46,723 bases of DNA from Oscillospiraceae bacterium (GCA_015068845.1 SVJR01000010.1:1-46723), one strand, 5' to 3'; shown: positions 1-8,577, counted from the stretch's first letter. Notes: generated from the sequence alone by a model not told the origin. Translations and numbers: made by a program.

Positions 1-385
1 TTTCTCGAATTTCCTTTTGCGGAACGCCCAGGTTTTCGGGGGCAAATGCCACATCCTCTTCCACAATGGTTGCAACAATCTGGTTGTCGGGGTTTTGGAA
101 CACCATACCCACCCTTTGACGAATATCAAACAGCAGTTTTTCATCAGAGGTATCAAAATCTTCGATCATAACCTTGCCCTTATCAGGGACAAGAATTGCA
201 TTGAGGTGCTTTGCAAGGGTGGATTTGCCCGAGCCGTTATGACCTAAGATAACAACAAACTCGCCCCGCTTTACCTGAAGGCTTACATCCTTCAGAACAC
301 GGGTTCCACCTGTTTCCTCGGTTTCCTCATAGAGAAACTCGACATTTTTAACATCAACTATCGCATTATTTAATTTTCCGTCCAT
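1..385 (-). CDS. ecfA: Energy-coupling factor transporter ATPase EcfA, 5' part (runs off left edge)
   Basis: This is the N-terminal ~128 residues of an ABC ATPase read on the minus strand from an ATG at 385; it continues beyond base 1. Visible motifs are Walker A (GHNGSGKST, residues ~49-57) and the Q-loop segment NPDNQ followed by [12 protein letters not shown], which is typical of EcfA/CbiO ATPases. EcfA proteins power uptake of vitamins or metal ions together with a second ATPase, the EcfT transmembrane protein and an S component. The signature motif and Walker B lie outside the window, so EcfA1 versus EcfA2 cannot be settled. The start is followed by [17 protein letters not shown]. It faces away from the repeat region at 424-871. 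Confidence 0.85.
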   Translation of the reverse strand, partial: MDGKLNNAIVDVKNVEFLYEETEETGGTRVLKDVSLQVKRGEFVVILGHNGSGKSTLAKHLNAILVPDKGKVMIEDFDTSDEKLLFDIRQRVGMVFQNPDNQIVATIVEEDVAFAPENLGVPQKEIRE

Positions 386-423
386 TTTTTCACCTGCTTT
401 TTGCGGTTGTCATTTGTATACAT

Positions 424-587
424 TCATATCACGGGTCGATGTGGGCATCGACCCCTACATTTACTGACGGGCCGTCGGAAACGCCGGTCCCCGGCAAAAC
501 CACAGTAAAATTGATTCAGATTGTGTGTTTGCCCGACCGCGGTGTACTTTTTGTACATAAGGGAGGACAAACGCATAATATGAACAA
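424..587. repeat. Palindrome-rich intergenic repeat region
   Basis: No convincing gene is present. The stretch starts with a perfect inverted repeat: GGGTCGATG at 433-441 and CATCGACCC at 446-454, separated by 4 bases. It is followed by CCTACA and then a second interrupted palindrome of GGGCCG/CGGTCCC type around 469-491. Short open frames exist on both strands, but they have no recognisable domain and their codons follow the palindromes. Such 'GGGTCGATG...CATCGACCCCTACA' units resemble dispersed intergenic repeats of Clostridia genomes. That is from memory and was not searched. Confidence 0.6.
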
Positions 588-871
588 TTTTAAGTCTTGG
601 GGAGTCAAACCCCACAAGCCTTAAACTTGATTAATTTGCACTCTTTCAACTTGTCGTCCTTGAAAGGCGTCAGCCTATCTTCGTCCTCCGCATTGAAACT
701 GTACTAAATTTCTCTGCGTTTAAGGTCGAAGAGTTTAAAAATAAGAAATTTCGATGAAAGACAAGGATAAATTTGCGAATAATACTGGCGTATATTTGCG
801 GATTTTTCCGCAGTATTTCGCGAAATTTGTATTTTTAAACCTTATGGGGTTCGTCTCTCCAAGGCTTAAGT
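588..871. mobile_element. MITE-like element with ~35-bp imperfect terminal inverted repeats
   Basis: The left end (about 588-625, TTAAGTCTTGGGGAG...) and right end (about 834-871) are imperfect inverted copies: about 30 of 38 positions match when one is reverse-complemented, including an ACCCCA core. The interior has no gene. It contains a long hairpin at 769-828, with AAATTT arms and an apical GCGGA-TTTT-TCCGC, and a second pairing of AAATTTCT with AGAAATTT around 705-752. With no transposase, this fits a miniature inverted-repeat element; a structured non-coding RNA is the alternative. The right end overlaps the stop codon of the methyltransferase gene at 866. Copy number in the genome is unknown. 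Confidence 0.5.
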
Positions 872-1741
872 TTTGCACCAGCGACCGGAATAGCCGCAAG
901 GCAATACCAATCCCTGGTTTGTTATCGGCAGTCCCACCTCGTCGACCGAAACGGTGCCGCCATAGTTTTTTTTGAGTGTCATTTTGAGAATATTCTCCAG
1001 AACACCGCCGGAAAGTCCGGTGGTATATGAATTAATTAGAAAGAACAACGGATTATCCGAAAGAACCTTAGTGCAAAGCTCAACCAGACCGAAGAGCTCG
1101 TCCTCAATCTTCCACACCTCACCCGACGGGCCTCTGCCGTAAGACGGGGGGTCCATAATAACTGCATCATATTTGCGACCTCTGCGGATTTCACGCTCGG
1201 TGAACTTCTTCACATCGTCCACAATGAACCTTATCGGGTTGTCCTGAAGACCCGAAAGCTGGGCATTTTCCTTCGCCCAGGCAACCATTCCCTTTGATGC
1301 ATCAACATGGCACACCGCCGCACCTGCCGCCGATGCCGCCATTGTTGCGCCACCGGTATAGGCAAAAAGATTAAGGACATTCACATCCTTCCGTCCCGAC
1401 TTTTTGATTATATCAGAAAACCAGTCCCAGTTTGCCGCCTGTTCGGGGAATAGTCCGGTGTGCTTGAAGCCCATCATCTTTATCCCGAAAGTAAGGTCAC
1501 GGTAATCAACCGTCCAGCTTTCGGGCATTTTTCTGCGGCTTTCCCAATGACCGCCGCCGGTATTGCTTCGATGGTAGTGGGCATCGGGGCTATTCCAGCC
1601 CGGATGCGCGTCCTCGCCCTTTACATCCCAGACAATCTGAGGGTCAGGGCGTCTGAGCACGAGTTTTCCCCACCGCTCCAGCTTTTCGCCGTTTTTTGCA
1701 TCAAGCAGTTCATAATCCTTCCAATTATCAGCTAAAAACAT
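866..1741 (-). CDS. Class I SAM-dependent methyltransferase (COG1092/RlmI-like core)
   Basis: A 291-residue protein with a Rossmann-type methyltransferase fold. The SAM-binding motif I is VLNLFAYTGG (residues ~122-131), an acidic ribose-binding Asp follows at ~147 (HVDAS), and the catalytic motif IV is DPPSYG (~197-202), typical of RlmI/RlmK-like rRNA cytosine or guanine methyltransferases. It lacks the N-terminal PUA domain of full-length RlmI, as do many short Firmicute relatives; the exact substrate is unknown. The start has an AGAGGA ribosome site 5 bases upstream. The stop codon lies inside the terminal repeat of the element at 588-871, so the last two or three residues (after GRW) probably come from that insertion. 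Mrp lies 21 bp upstream on the same strand. Confidence 0.85.
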   Translation of the reverse strand: MFLADNWKDYELLDAKNGEKLERWGKLVLRRPDPQIVWDVKGEDAHPGWNSPDAHYHRSNTGGGHWESRRKMPESWTVDYRDLTFGIKMMGFKHTGLFPEQAANWDWFSDIIKKSGRKDVNVLNLFAYTGGATMAASAAGAAVCHVDASKGMVAWAKENAQLSGLQDNPIRFIVDDVKKFTEREIRRGRKYDAVIMDPPSYGRGPSGEVWKIEDELFGLVELCTKVLSDNPLFFLINSYTTGLSGGVLENILKMTLKKNYGGTVSVDEVGLPITNQGLVLPCGYSGRWCKT

Positions 1742-1762
1742 ATTCTTCCTCTTGTTATCAAA

Positions 1763-2596
1763 TTATTTTAAATCAATTACAGCCTTAACTGCATCGCCTA
1801 ACCATTCATCGCTTTCGATATCCTCAACACAGCCTGCGTCGCAAAGAGCCGCAATATCTGCACGCATCGGAATTCTGCCGAGCGCCTTAAGCCCTGCATT
1901 CTTTGCAGTTTCCTCAAGCTTGCTTTCGCCAAATATGCTTATCTTTTCAGCACAGTTGGGACATTCTACATAGCTCATATTTTCCACAATACCAAGAATC
2001 GGGATTTCCATAAGCTGTGCCATTTTAACCGCCTTTTCAACAATCATTGAAACAAGCTCCTGCGGAGATGTGACAATAATTATGCCGTCCACGGGGAGCG
2101 ACTGGAACACAGTAAGCGGTACATCACCTGTGCCGGGGGGCATATCAACAAACATAAAGTCAACATCCTCCCACACCACATCGGTCCAGAACTGCTTTAC
2201 AGTTCCGCCGATAACCGGACCGCGCCATACAACGGGGTCGGTATCGTTTTCAAGCAAAAGGTTTACCGACATAATCTTGGTACCCTTTGAGCTTACGCAG
2301 GGAAGAATTCCAAACTCGTTGCCCACCGCCTTTTTGTTTATACCAAAAAGCTTGGGGATTGACGGGCCTGTTATGTCCGCATCAAGAACAGCTGTGCTGT
2401 AGCCCATTCTTTTTACTCCTGCTGCCATCAGCGATGTAACAAGGGATTTACCCACGCCACCCTTTCCGCTGACAATACCTATAACCTTTTTCACATTACT
2501 CATAGAATTCTGGGGGGCAAGTAAGCTTTGTTCCTCTGTTCTTTGGCTGCAGTTTTCGCCGCAGCTCGCGCAGTCGTGTGTGCAATTTTCGCTCAT
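1763..2596 (-). CDS. mrp: Mrp/NBP35 (ApbC-type) iron-sulfur carrier ATPase
   Basis: A 277-residue P-loop ATPase of the Mrp/NBP35 family, which binds and transfers Fe-S clusters to apoproteins in the cytoplasm. The deviant Walker A SGKGGVGKS is at residues ~43-51. The switch region DMPPGTGDVPLT is at ~151-162, and the family's cluster-binding CPNC is at ~212-215. The N-terminus carries an extra Cys-rich stretch (CTHDCASCGENC, residues 5-16), as in NBP35-type members, which may hold a second Fe-S cluster. A good AAAGGA ribosome site precedes the ATG. It sits between a methyltransferase and an S41 protease, same strand, with short gaps. Confidence 0.93.
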   Translation of the reverse strand: MSENCTHDCASCGENCSQRTEEQSLLAPQNSMSNVKKVIGIVSGKGGVGKSLVTSLMAAGVKRMGYSTAVLDADITGPSIPKLFGINKKAVGNEFGILPCVSSKGTKIMSVNLLLENDTDPVVWRGPVIGGTVKQFWTDVVWEDVDFMFVDMPPGTGDVPLTVFQSLPVDGIIIVTSPQELVSMIVEKAVKMAQLMEIPILGIVENMSYVECPNCAEKISIFGESKLEETAKNAGLKALGRIPMRADIAALCDAGCVEDIESDEWLGDAVKAVIDLK

Positions 2597-2623
2597 ATTA
2601 TCAGTTCCTTTCGTAGTTAGAAA

Positions 2624-4081
2624 TTAAAAAATATCTATTGCCGCCTGAAGCTGGTCGTCATTTTCAACTTTTGCTGTTTTGATTGTATCATATAAATTCA
2701 TCTGGGTTGTGATATCCAGCACACCGTACGGGAACAGTCCGTCAGCCTTCTGGTAAGAATGAACCGCAATCTTTAAATTTTCGTCATAAACCTCATTCAC
2801 TTCACCAACAAAGATACCAAGTAGTCTGAGCATACGCTTTGCCAGTTTAACTTCCTCGCCTTTATCACCAACACGGTAGGTTTTACTCAGGCTGAACATT
2901 TCATATTCCGTCATATCTACAGGCTTAAAGGAATTTTCAACCGTAACTGTAGGTGTAATTCCCACCTTATTTATATTCTCACCGTTTGGAGTCAGGTAGT
3001 ACGCCGAGGTATACTTCATCATACCGCCGTCGGGTGTATAGCTCATTGTCTGAACTGTTCCTTTGCCGAAAGTCTTCTGACCTACGACTTTTGCAACCTC
3101 GTTGTCCAAAAGCGCCGCGGTCAGAACCTCTGACGCACTTGCACTCATTTCATTTACAAGGATAACAACATTGTATTTTTTATCTGTTCCTGACGCTGTA
3201 TAAACCTTGTTGAGGAGAGCAAACCTGTGATCCTCGGTTGTAATAACCGCATCCTTTGGCAAAAACATATCTGCAATTGCAACTGCCTGATCAAGATATC
3301 CGCCGCCGTTGTCGCGCAGGTCTATGATAATATTGCTTGTTCCATCCTTGTCCGCCATATCAAGTGCTTCCTTGAAGCGTTCTGCAACAGTTTCGGTGAA
3401 CGAGTAGATTATTATTTTTGCAATTTTCTTGTCTTCGGTTTCGATAAGCTCGTAATCAACGGGGTTTTGTGTTACCTTTTCACGCTCTATTACAAATGAA
3501 ATCGGTTCACTGATACCCGAACGAATAATTTTAATTTTAACCATCGTGCCTTCAATGCCACGGATTTTATCAAGTGCTGCCTCGAATTCCATTCCGCGAA
3601 GGTCATAGTTATCGGCTCCAACAATTATATCGCCGGCTTTAATCCCTGCTTTTTCTGCAGGCGAGCCCGGAATTGGCTGGGAAACTATGATGTTCCCCTC
3701 GTTCATAAAAACATTTACTCCGATTCCCGTTACCTCTTCGTTAAGGTCCAGAAGAAACTGAGACGCTTCTTCCTCGTTGTAATATACTGAATGCTCGTCA
3801 ATTGATGAAAGCATTGCTTTGAGCACCTTTTCGTAAAGCACGGGGTCTTCCTCAAATATTGTTTCAAAAGCTGTCTGGTACAGGGATTCCTTTGAGACCT
3901 CGTTATATCTTGAAAAAAGCGAAAGGTTGTTGATTATCCTTTCAATATCTCCGGCAAGAGTTGATTCCTCTTCGGTTTGCTGCACCTGTGCTTCCTCCGC
4001 AAACACAAACATTGTATTTACCGAAGCCAGCATTGATACAACCACAAGCCAGAGTACTGCTGATTTTAACCACTTTTTCAT
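2624..4081 (-). CDS. S41 family C-terminal processing protease with PDZ and peptidoglycan-binding domains
   Basis: A secreted or membrane-anchored CtpA-like serine protease of 485 residues. It has an N-terminal signal segment (KKWLKSAVLWLVVVSMLAS), a PDZ domain at ~95-190 (GIGVNVFMNEG, PGSPAEKAGIKAGDII), and an S41 core whose likely catalytic Ser is in EMSASASEVL and Lys in TFGKGTVQ. A C-terminal peptidoglycan-binding type-1 domain follows (GDKGEEVKLAKRMLRLLG to the end). The start is placed at the ATG at 4081 because AGGAG sits directly against the upstream ATG at 4090 but 8-9 bases before this one. Such proteases trim periplasmic or cell-wall proteins; several Clostridia paralogues act in sporulation signalling, which is not shown here. 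It follows a small exported protein by 14 bp. Confidence 0.92.
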   Translation of the reverse strand: MKKWLKSAVLWLVVVSMLASVNTMFVFAEEAQVQQTEEESTLAGDIERIINNLSLFSRYNEVSKESLYQTAFETIFEEDPVLYEKVLKAMLSSIDEHSVYYNEEEASQFLLDLNEEVTGIGVNVFMNEGNIIVSQPIPGSPAEKAGIKAGDIIVGADNYDLRGMEFEAALDKIRGIEGTMVKIKIIRSGISEPISFVIEREKVTQNPVDYELIETEDKKIAKIIIYSFTETVAERFKEALDMADKDGTSNIIIDLRDNGGGYLDQAVAIADMFLPKDAVITTEDHRFALLNKVYTASGTDKKYNVVILVNEMSASASEVLTAALLDNEVAKVVGQKTFGKGTVQTMSYTPDGGMMKYTSAYYLTPNGENINKVGITPTVTVENSFKPVDMTEYEMFSLSKTYRVGDKGEEVKLAKRMLRLLGIFVGEVNEVYDENLKIAVHSYQKADGLFPYGVLDITTQMNLYDTIKTAKVENDDQLQAAIDIF

Positions 4082-4095
4082 TTCGCACATCTCCT

Positions 4096-4467
4096 TTAAT
4101 TAAACTTCATATAAACTATTTTGTAACCATTGCCGTTTTTACCCACAAGGACATCCACCTTGCTGTCAAGCAGATAACCGTTCACCGTGTCAAGCGAAAG
4201 CTTCTGACCCTTTGAGCCAATAACCAGCTCAGTGTTAAGCGGCAGAGCCGTGTATTCAAGATGCGGCGCCTGGTTAAGGGAATACGGATTTTTTATCGGT
4301 GCGACATTGACGAGCACCGCCTGTTTATTCTCGGTATCGCAGACAAATATTCGGGCTGTGTAAAATTTGAACTCCGTGTAGATGGTGTTTGATGCCGCGG
4401 CATAGGAAATACAGTTTCCAAGGCTCAGCAAGAATGCAGCCGCAAGGCACAGTAACTTTTTACGCAT
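4096..4467 (-). CDS. Small exported protein of unknown function
   Basis: About 123 residues starting at the ATG at 4467, which has an AGGAGAG ribosome site 8 bases upstream and lies 13 bp after argS. An in-frame longer reading would begin inside argS and has no ribosome site, so it was rejected. The N-terminus is a signal peptide (MRKKLLCLAAAFLLSLGNC, then AAAS), possibly a lipoprotein, although the Cys context is not a good lipobox. The mature part (YTEFKFYTARIFVCDTENKQ..., ending YKIVYMKFN) is beta-rich and I do not recognise a family. Its position between argS and a peptidoglycan-binding S41 protease suggests an envelope role, but this is only positional. Confidence 0.75.
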   Translation of the reverse strand: MRKKLLCLAAAFLLSLGNCISYAAASNTIYTEFKFYTARIFVCDTENKQAVLVNVAPIKNPYSLNQAPHLEYTALPLNTELVIGSKGQKLSLDTVNGYLLDSKVDVLVGKNGNGYKIVYMKFN

Positions 4468-4480
4468 AAATTTTTCTCTC

Positions 4481-6181
4481 CTACATTTTTTCGGGGGCTT
4501 CGATTTTGAGCATTTTAAGCACACCCTCAATAACGATACGAACGCTGTCCGCAACTTTAAGACGGGCATCCATCAGCTTTTCATCATCAGCCTTCACACG
4601 ACAGGAATTATAGAAGGTATGGAACGCTGAAGCCAAATCAATCACATATCTTGTAATCTTTGCAGGCTCGCGGGTTTCGGCTGCTGCTCTTATCTCCTCA
4701 GGCAGCTCTGAGAGCTTTTTGAGGAGTTCAAGCTCTTCTTCCTTCACAAGAACCTCGGGACAAATTTCGTCAAACTTTTTAACCGCAACGCCTTCTTCCG
4801 CAAGAAGTCTGATGATACTGCAGATTCGTGCGTGTGCATACTGAACATAGTAAACGGGGTTCTCGCTGTCCTGCTTAACTGCAAGGTCAAGGTCAAAATC
4901 CAGATGGCTGCCTGCCATACGCATATTGAACAAAAATCTTGCCGCGTCGATTGAAACATCCTCCAGGAGGTCGGAAAGGGTAATTGCCTTGCCGGTACGC
5001 TTTGACATTCTTACCGCCTCACCGTCGCGGGTAAGACGAACAAGCTGCATAAGCGAAACCTCAAACTTATCGGGGTTGATACCCACAGCGTCAAGTGCCG
5101 CCTTCATTCTTGCCACATGGCCGTGGTGGTCTGCGCCCCAGACATCAATAACAAGATCAAAGCCTCTTGCTTCAAGCTTGTTGATGTGATAAGCAATATC
5201 TGCCGCAAAGTAGGTGGGGATACCGTTCTGACGGACGAGAACCTCATTCTTCTCAAGACCCATCTTTTCACAGTTCAACCAGATTGCGCCCTCTTCTTCA
5301 TAGGTATATCCAGCTTCGGTGAGGCGCTTTATTGCTTCGTCAACCTTTCCGGATTTGTGAAGTTCGCTCTCTCTGAACCACACATCATAGAAAATGCGGT
5401 ACTTTTCGAGGTCACTCTTTAATGCATCAACATTCTTTTCGAGGGCATAACCAACCAGAGCCTTTTTTCTGTCCTCGGAGCTTGCCTCCAAGTACTTATC
5501 ACCCTCCATTACAATAAATGCCTTTGCGTGCTCACGGATATCGTCGCCGTGATAGCCGTCTTCAGGGAATTCTACTGCGTCCTCGCCTTTCAGTTCCTGA
5601 ATATATCTTGCCTCGAGGGATTTGCCGAATTTTTCAATCTGGTTACCGGCATCGTTTACATAGAACTCACGAGTTACTTCGTAGCCTGCGTATTCCAGAA
5701 CGCTTGCCATACAATCTCCCAAAGCACCGCCACGGGCGTTACCCATATGCATAGGGCCGGTGGGGTTGGCACTGACAAACTCAACCATAACCTTTTCGCC
5801 CTTGCCAATATCAATTTTCCCGTAATCGCTGCCCTTTTCTTCAATGGCACGGATTACCTCATAGAGTCTGGCATTTGAGAGGTAGAAGTTTATAAACCCT
5901 GCACCTGCAACCTCAATCTTTTCAATCTCGCCGCCAGCGATAATCTCTGCCGCAATTGCTTCCGCAATCTTTCTTGGTGGCATTCTGAGGGCTTTTGCAA
6001 GGAGCATTGCAATATTGCAGGCAAAATCGCCGTGCTGCTTGTCCTTGGGGACTTCAAGATACACCATTTCCTCAATATTTATATCCTCAGAGGGGGGGAG
6101 AGCTCCTTTAGTTACCGCATCGGCAAAGCCTTTGGCAATAGCCTGTCCGATTGTCTTTTTTGAATTTTCGATAATATTCAT
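4481..6181 (-). CDS. argS: Arginyl-tRNA synthetase
   Basis: A 566-residue class Ia aminoacyl-tRNA synthetase that charges tRNA-Arg in the cytoplasm. The N-terminal Arg-tRNA-specific additional domain is at ~1-95. The HIGH-type motif is SANPTGPMHMGNARGG (HMGN at 145-148), the KMSKS-equivalent is RMSKRTGK, and the DALR anticodon-binding helical domain forms the C-terminus (FHTFYNSCRV...). Length is normal for the family. A DUF1934 protein lies just upstream on the same strand, an arrangement also seen in Bacillus (ywiB-argS). A cognate tRNA-Arg(ACG) gene occurs at 17867. Confidence 0.98.
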   Translation of the reverse strand: MNIIENSKKTIGQAIAKGFADAVTKGALPPSEDINIEEMVYLEVPKDKQHGDFACNIAMLLAKALRMPPRKIAEAIAAEIIAGGEIEKIEVAGAGFINFYLSNARLYEVIRAIEEKGSDYGKIDIGKGEKVMVEFVSANPTGPMHMGNARGGALGDCMASVLEYAGYEVTREFYVNDAGNQIEKFGKSLEARYIQELKGEDAVEFPEDGYHGDDIREHAKAFIVMEGDKYLEASSEDRKKALVGYALEKNVDALKSDLEKYRIFYDVWFRESELHKSGKVDEAIKRLTEAGYTYEEEGAIWLNCEKMGLEKNEVLVRQNGIPTYFAADIAYHINKLEARGFDLVIDVWGADHHGHVARMKAALDAVGINPDKFEVSLMQLVRLTRDGEAVRMSKRTGKAITLSDLLEDVSIDAARFLFNMRMAGSHLDFDLDLAVKQDSENPVYYVQYAHARICSIIRLLAEEGVAVKKFDEICPEVLVKEEELELLKKLSELPEEIRAAAETREPAKITRYVIDLASAFHTFYNSCRVKADDEKLMDARLKVADSVRIVIEGVLKMLKIEAPEKM

Positions 6182-6226
6182 TTTATCTTCTGCCTTTCTT
6201 TTTCTATTGGGATATATTTCTTAATC

Positions 6227-6658
6227 TTAACCTACGGTTTTTTCAACCGTGAGGTTAAGCCGATTTCTCAAATATTCGCTGTTATCAATATCCAGAGTAT
6301 ACTCGATATTGACCTGTCCACCGTCCTCGCTGAGCTTACTTTCAAGACGGGTCGGATTTACTGCCACCGGAATTACTCCGTAGGGTGTTTCGTAGCTGCA
6401 CAGCCGTTTTTGTCCGCATTTGAACACCATTCTGCTGTTGAACTTGCCGCTTCGGGTCATGCTGACCATATCGTCGGTCACTTTTATAGTTGTTGTTGTG
6501 TCCTCAAAACCGGTCAGTTCGCTCTCCTCATAAATAATGTAGAACTTTCCGTTTTTCTGAGCAAAGGTGCCCTTTGTTTTGAGCTCTATTTCATTCACCT
6601 CGGACTCGCCTTCAATATTCTGAAGGGTTTTGAGGGAAATTATTGCATTATCCTTCAT
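6227..6658 (-). CDS. DUF1934 (YwiB-like) beta-barrel protein
   Basis: A 143-residue cytoplasmic protein that matches the DUF1934/YwiB pattern: an early LKTLQNIEGESEVNEIELKTKG, a central YEESELTGFEDTTTTIKV, and a C-terminal YTLDIDNSEYLRNRLNL. The family forms a calycin-like beta barrel of unknown biochemical function. It lies 45 bp upstream of argS, as in other Firmicutes, and 15 bp after murI, so it is probably co-transcribed. The start has AAAGGATG about 10 bases upstream. Confidence 0.87.
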   Translation of the reverse strand: MKDNAIISLKTLQNIEGESEVNEIELKTKGTFAQKNGKFYIIYEESELTGFEDTTTTIKVTDDMVSMTRSGKFNSRMVFKCGQKRLCSYETPYGVIPVAVNPTRLESKLSEDGGQVNIEYTLDIDNSEYLRNRLNLTVEKTVG

Positions 6659-6673
6659 AATTACTCATCCTTT

Positions 6674-7492
6674 TTAATACTTTTCAATATCAATCTTTTG
6701 CACGCTTTCATCAATGGGTCTTTCAAGAAACACGCCGCCAAGCTGCGAGAAATCCTCCACCTCATCACTTACAAAATAACGGTATCTGCCCTTTTCGCAA
6801 GCTTCGCCTTCACCTTTCAAAAGCCCCTCGGCCTTTAAAAACTCATGGGCACAGTTTGCCGCTGCCGCTCCGGAATCGATAAGCGTTACGCCCTCACCCA
6901 TAATATCGCCGATAACCTTGCGGAGAAGCGGATAGTGGGTACAGCCTAAGATAAGGGTATCCACACCTGCCGCTTTGACCTCGCTTAAATATTCCTTTGC
7001 GATAATCTCTGCCACCGGACTTTCGGTATAGCCGTTTTCAACAATCGGCACAAACATCGGACACGCCTTTTGAATAATTTCCGCATCAGGACAAAGGCTT
7101 TTGATATTTTCGACATACTTGCCGTACTTCACCGTTGCACTTGTGCCGAGAACGCCAATTTTTTTGTTCCGTGTTGCTTTGACCGCCATTTTAGCCGCGG
7201 GCTCAACCACACCCATTATCTTTGCGGTTTTGCCCTCGGCAATCCACGGAAGTGCCGCACTGCTGGCCGTTCCGCAGGCAATGATTATAGCCTTGATATC
7301 AAAGCTCTCCAGAAACCTGATGTCTTGCTCAACATATTTAATTATCATTTCACGGCTTCGGGTGCCGTAGGGGACTCTGCCGGTGTCACCAAAGTAGATA
7401 ACATCCTCACCTGGCATTATCTTCATAATTTCCCTTACGCAGGTAAGTCCGCCCAGACCCGAATCAAAAATGCCGATTGGCCGTTTATCCAT
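6674..7492 (-). CDS. murI: Glutamate racemase
   Basis: A 272-residue cofactor-independent racemase that converts L-Glu to the D-Glu needed by MurD for peptidoglycan. Motifs are IGIFDSGLGGLT (~6-17), YFGDTGRVPYG (~33-43), the first catalytic Cys in IIACGTASS (Cys73) and the second in LGCTHYPLL (Cys183). The residue after Cys73 is Gly where most family members have Asn (ACNT); I believe this variant recurs in Clostridia, but I could not check. Only 4 bp separate it from ddl, so both wall-precursor genes are co-expressed. Confidence 0.95.
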   Translation of the reverse strand: MDKRPIGIFDSGLGGLTCVREIMKIMPGEDVIYFGDTGRVPYGTRSREMIIKYVEQDIRFLESFDIKAIIIACGTASSAALPWIAEGKTAKIMGVVEPAAKMAVKATRNKKIGVLGTSATVKYGKYVENIKSLCPDAEIIQKACPMFVPIVENGYTESPVAEIIAKEYLSEVKAAGVDTLILGCTHYPLLRKVIGDIMGEGVTLIDSGAAAANCAHEFLKAEGLLKGEGEACEKGRYRYFVSDEVEDFSQLGGVFLERPIDESVQKIDIEKY

Positions 7493-7496
7493 ATTT

Positions 7497-8552
7497 CTAA
7501 TCCTCTCTGCTCAGGGCTAATTCGATGTGCTTGTCAATAACCTCTGTCATTGGCATTCCCGACTCTGCCCATACCTTGGGGTACATACTAATTGGCGTAA
7601 ATCCCGGGATTGTGTTTATCTCGTTAAGAAGAATTCTGCCGTCGTGACGATCTATAAAGAAGTCAACCCTCGCATGACCGCGACATTCGCAGATTTTGTA
7701 GGCACGGATTGCAAACGCCTTGATTTTGTCCTCTGTTTCCTTGTCAACAGGCGCCGGAATCATCAGTTCGGAATCGTCGCTCTGGTACTTTGCCTCAAAG
7801 TCATAAAACTCCTTAGCCGGCTTTATCTCGCCTAAAACATCAGCAGTTTTGGGATTGAGGTTACCCATAACCCCACACTCAACCTCACGGGCATCGATTG
7901 CTTCTTCAATCAGAACCTTGTAGTCGTGCTCGAGTGCAAGCTTAATGCCGTTTTCAAGTTCTTCTTTGTTGTTTGCCTTGGTTACGCCCACAGACGAGCC
8001 TGCAGATGACGGTTTGATAAAGCAGGGATAGCCAAGCTTCTTTTCGATAAGTTCAAAATCCGGTGTGTCACCGAGCTTGAGTTCAACCCAGTCCGCCTGA
8101 GGAATACCGGCTTTTTCAAAAAGAATTTTTGCGATACATTTATCCATACACGCCGCACTGCCGATAACATCGCTGCCAACGCAGGGGATATCTGCAAGAC
8201 CGCAAAGGCCCTGAACAGTTCCGTCCTCACCGTTTTTGCCGTGGAGAACCGGATATACCACATCAATGCCAATTTTCTGAACGCCTGTATCCGCAAAGAC
8301 CAGAAGGGCCTTATCCTCGCCGTCGGGGGAAATTACCGCAGGGACGGTTTTTCCGCTCTCCCAGCTGTGGCTACGGATTTTTTCAACTTCGCCGTCATAA
8401 TACAGCCATTTTCCCGATTCCGTAATTCCCACGGGATAGACCTCGTACTTTGTGCGGTCGATATTCTCAAGCACCGCCGATGCCGAAACCTCGGAGACGC
8501 TGTGTTCGGTTGAAACTCCGCCGAACAGTACACAAACATTAAGTTTTTTCAT
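7497..8552 (-). CDS. ddl: D-alanine--D-alanine ligase
   Basis: A 351-residue ATP-grasp ligase that joins two D-Ala for the end of the peptidoglycan stem peptide. Motifs are VLFGGVSTEHSVSEVSA at the N-terminus, LHGKNGEDGTVQGL, the ATP-grasp loop IKPSSAGSSVGV, and the metal-binding segment NEINTIPGFTPISMYP. The omega loop reads EFYDFEAKYQSDDS, with the Tyr typical of D-Ala-D-Ala rather than D-Ala-D-Lac ligases, so a vancomycin-resistance role is unlikely. It is the first gene of a minus-strand run into murI, DUF1934 and argS, with a sigma-A-like promoter just upstream. Confidence 0.96.
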   Translation of the reverse strand: MKKLNVCVLFGGVSTEHSVSEVSASAVLENIDRTKYEVYPVGITESGKWLYYDGEVEKIRSHSWESGKTVPAVISPDGEDKALLVFADTGVQKIGIDVVYPVLHGKNGEDGTVQGLCGLADIPCVGSDVIGSAACMDKCIAKILFEKAGIPQADWVELKLGDTPDFELIEKKLGYPCFIKPSSAGSSVGVTKANNKEELENGIKLALEHDYKVLIEEAIDAREVECGVMGNLNPKTADVLGEIKPAKEFYDFEAKYQSDDSELMIPAPVDKETEDKIKAFAIRAYKICECRGHARVDFFIDRHDGRILLNEINTIPGFTPISMYPKVWAESGMPMTEVIDKHIELALSRED

Positions 8553-8577
8553 ATAAACATCTGTCCTTCATTAAATA

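Noticed and set aside
424-624. Overlapping open frames of about 60 residues on both strands in the repeat region
   Set aside because: They follow palindromes and the MITE-like end, lack ribosome sites and have no recognised domain.
4468-4569. N-terminal extension of the small exported protein into argS
   Set aside because: It has no ribosome site and places 34 residues before a normal signal peptide.
7497-8552. VanA-type D-Ala-D-Lac ligase
   Set aside because: The omega loop has the EFYDFEAKY pattern of D-Ala-D-Ala ligases, and no vanH or vanX neighbours are present.
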